From the NCBI GenBank assembly GCA_033812735.1, contig JAPXTA010000118.1, positions 1 to 16,227 of the forward strand: a stretch of 16,227 nt of DNA, in the 5' to 3' direction. The DNA is from JABFRJ01 sp033812735 (GTDB lineage: Bacteria; Pseudomonadota; Alphaproteobacteria; Rhizobiales; Hyphomicrobiaceae). Each line of letters opens with the position of its first letter. Positions within the stretch are counted from its first letter, which is position 1. Both the position numbers and the translations under genes were made by a program. Shown piece by piece: positions 14,598 to 16,227 of this stretch. The notes below the pieces were generated by a model, which made no database searches, was not told where the DNA came from, and worked only from the letters and a program-made list of their open reading frames with translations.

Positions 14598-16227
14598 TCA
14601 GAACTTCGCGAGAGCGTTCAAGAACACACCGCGACGATCATAATTCAGATGAGTCAGATCGTCGGAGAAGTCCGTGAAATTGTAGCCGATGCCCATTTTT
14701 ATGTTGTCGTTGAGATGGCGGTAGACCGCAACGAGAGCGCCGAACCGCCGGTCTTCGGCGGTCGGCACCTCGAGCAGGCGGAGTTCACCGAGGACGTCCC
14801 ACTCCTTGACGATGCGAAGGTCGACGCGGCCGATCAGGAGATGGGCTTCGCTGCTGAACCAAGGGCCACCCGTTCGGTTGTCGCGCAACTCACCCGAGCG
14901 ATAGGCGTATTTGCCGCCAAGTGTCATCCACGCGGTGACGTCGTAGGATGCGTCCACCGAGAGAATGTGGCTCTGCTGTGCATAGTCTGCGATCGACCCA
15001 CCGAGTGCGAGCTGGCCGGGGCTCGGAAGGTCGTAGAAGTAGGTGTACTTGAACAGCATGTTGAGGCGATCGTTGGCGACAGGACGATAGGCCAAACCTG
15101 TGACTGCCTCGAGGAACCGGCCGTCGTAAAACGTGCCGAGGCTACCATCCGAGTACGAGCCATTCAGGCGACCGATAAAGCGCCAGTCGTCGCTGACTTT
15201 GACGCCGACGGTGTTGCGCGTGAGGTAGGTATCGCGCTCAGATTCGCCAGTGGCGAGGGATGCGATCTGATCGTTCCGGTATTCGAATTTACCTGAGTAG
15301 GTGAGGCCAGCATGAGCGTAACCGATGCTCGAACTCAAGGCGATCCGCTTCACGTCGCCTGCGACCGGATCGTTCAGCTCGCCCCATTCCGCACCAAGGC
15401 CAGCGCGCCAATGCTCATATGGCACGAAGTCGAGGCCGTAGGCGTGGGTGAGGCCGGAGTAGCCACCGCCGTGCCGCAAGCGTTCTTCCGCAAATACGCT
15501 GGCGTTGTCGCCGAAGCGCGTCCGCGCACCACTCACCAGCACGCCTTCGCCGCCGCGTGACATGATATCGGTGCGATCGGGATCGAGAATGTAGTTGATA
15601 TAGGCGGTTTGACGTTCGTCGATCTTGTACTCGGTGCCCACTTTCGTGCCGAAGCCGCCATCGCCGCCGGACACTTCGCCCTTGGCGACAAGCTTTTCTG
15701 TCAGACGGATGCTTCCACCCACGCCGACACGGTTGTTCGGATCGCGCTCGCCTGAACGCTCCAGCGTCGCTTGTGCGTAGGCGTAAGTGGTCCAATCGGC
15801 GAGTGAGTCATAGTCGACCCGAACGGCGGCGTCGGTGCGGCTGCCGCGCTGATTGAACACTGAACTCGCGCTGTCGATGTGGGGCTTATTGTCGTCGCTT
15901 CGCGCGCCGACGGTCACTTTCCACTGCTCGTCGACGCGATAGCCGATGTTGGCTTCGATGCCTCGATAGTCACGGAACTGATCGTCCTTGAGATCCGCCT
16001 TGACCTTCAAGGCCCAGTCGCGGCCGAGTGCTGTTTGCGCGAGAATGCCAGCCTCGCGGCCCCCTTTGTCGATCGCCAATGCGCCAGGGCCGCTGAACCC
16101 GGCATCGCGCTCGCTGTAGAAGCCGACGATCCGCCCTTTGCCGTTCTCGATGATATCGGCGAGGTTGGCTGCGGCCTCTATGCGCTTGGCATAAGCGCGG
16201 TCACCACTTGTGCCGCGATGATTGAAA
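14598..16227 (-). CDS. Large surface protein, C-terminal outer-membrane beta-barrel (N-terminal part missing)
   Basis: The 542 visible residues run to the right edge in open frame; a TTG at 16079 is internal, since the coding sequence continues upstream as YAKRIEAAANLADI and GRIVGFYSERDAG. Amphipathic alternating strands recur throughout, for example WALKVKADLKDD, KVTVGARSDD, TYAYAQATLERSG and WRFIGRLNGSYSD, consistent with about 20 or more membrane strands. The chain ends GVFLNALAKF, with the terminal Phe recognised by the BAM assembly machinery. The segment from FYDGRFLEAVTGLAYRPV to the end resembles the barrel domain of very large proteobacterial envelope proteins, usually annotated only as TonB- or OmpA-like. 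No TonB box or plug is visible in this part. Its cargo or role cannot be judged from the C-terminus alone. Confidence 0.78.
   Translation of the reverse strand, partial: FNHRGTSGDRAYAKRIEAAANLADIIENGKGRIVGFYSERDAGFSGPGALAIDKGGREAGILAQTALGRDWALKVKADLKDDQFRDYRGIEANIGYRVDEQWKVTVGARSDDNKPHIDSASSVFNQRGSRTDAAVRVDYDSLADWTTYAYAQATLERSGERDPNNRVGVGGSIRLTEKLVAKGEVSGGDGGFGTKVGTEYKIDERQTAYINYILDPDRTDIMSRGGEGVLVSGARTRFGDNASVFAEERLRHGGGYSGLTHAYGLDFVPYEHWRAGLGAEWGELNDPVAGDVKRIALSSSIGYAHAGLTYSGKFEYRNDQIASLATGESERDTYLTRNTVGVKVSDDWRFIGRLNGSYSDGSLGTFYDGRFLEAVTGLAYRPVANDRLNMLFKYTYFYDLPSPGQLALGGSIADYAQQSHILSVDASYDVTAWMTLGGKYAYRSGELRDNRTGGPWFSSEAHLLIGRVDLRIVKEWDVLGELRLLEVPTAEDRRFGALVAVYRHLNDNIKMGIGYNFTDFSDDLTHLNYDRRGVFLNALAKF

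Overview
This window is GC-rich, densely coded DNA, most probably from an alphaproteobacterium, perhaps of the Hyphomicrobiales. That guess rests on three things: the codon character, the amidoligase/transglutaminase gene set, and a large envelope protein with a C-terminal outer-membrane barrel. Nothing here fixes the genus. No gap between genes exceeds about 220 bases, and I see no insertion sequence, phage gene or CRISPR array.

Left part (1-3434). A zinc-dependent alcohol dehydrogenase, cut by the left edge, runs leftward. Divergent from it is a secreted ModA-like binding protein with a Tat-like signal. It converges on a small SLOG-type nucleotide-binding protein gene. A short-chain dehydrogenase and a tRNA-Lys(CTT) follow on the plus strand.

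Centre (3581-11731). This is the most distinctive block. Three minus-strand genes, in transcription order, encode: a 1096-residue transglutaminase-DUF2126 protein (predicted amidoligase); an 853-residue circularly permuted ATP-grasp/alpha-E protein; and a 300-residue transglutaminase-like protein. The last two are separated by 10 bases. A zinc-ribbon metallopeptidase with an HExxH site is transcribed divergently from the first. Both transglutaminase domains keep a Cys-His-Asp triad. The set resembles the amidoligase/peptide-tagging systems predicted by comparative genomics; its substrate and product are unknown.

Right part (11920-16227). An N-succinylamino-acid racemase/o-succinylbenzoate-synthase-like enolase is translationally coupled to a GNAT acyltransferase. 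In characterised relatives this pair takes part in D-to-L amino acid conversion through N-succinyl intermediates. The GNAT gene appears to start at a CTG codon inside a CTGA overlap with the racemase stop. Convergent to it is a second ModA-like protein, without a signal peptide. Upstream of that, on the same strand, lies the C-terminal 542 residues of a large surface protein ending in an outer-membrane beta-barrel, cut by the right edge.

Two orphan ModA-type binding proteins occur with no permease or ATPase in the window. The cluster borders are otherwise ordinary chromosomal genes.
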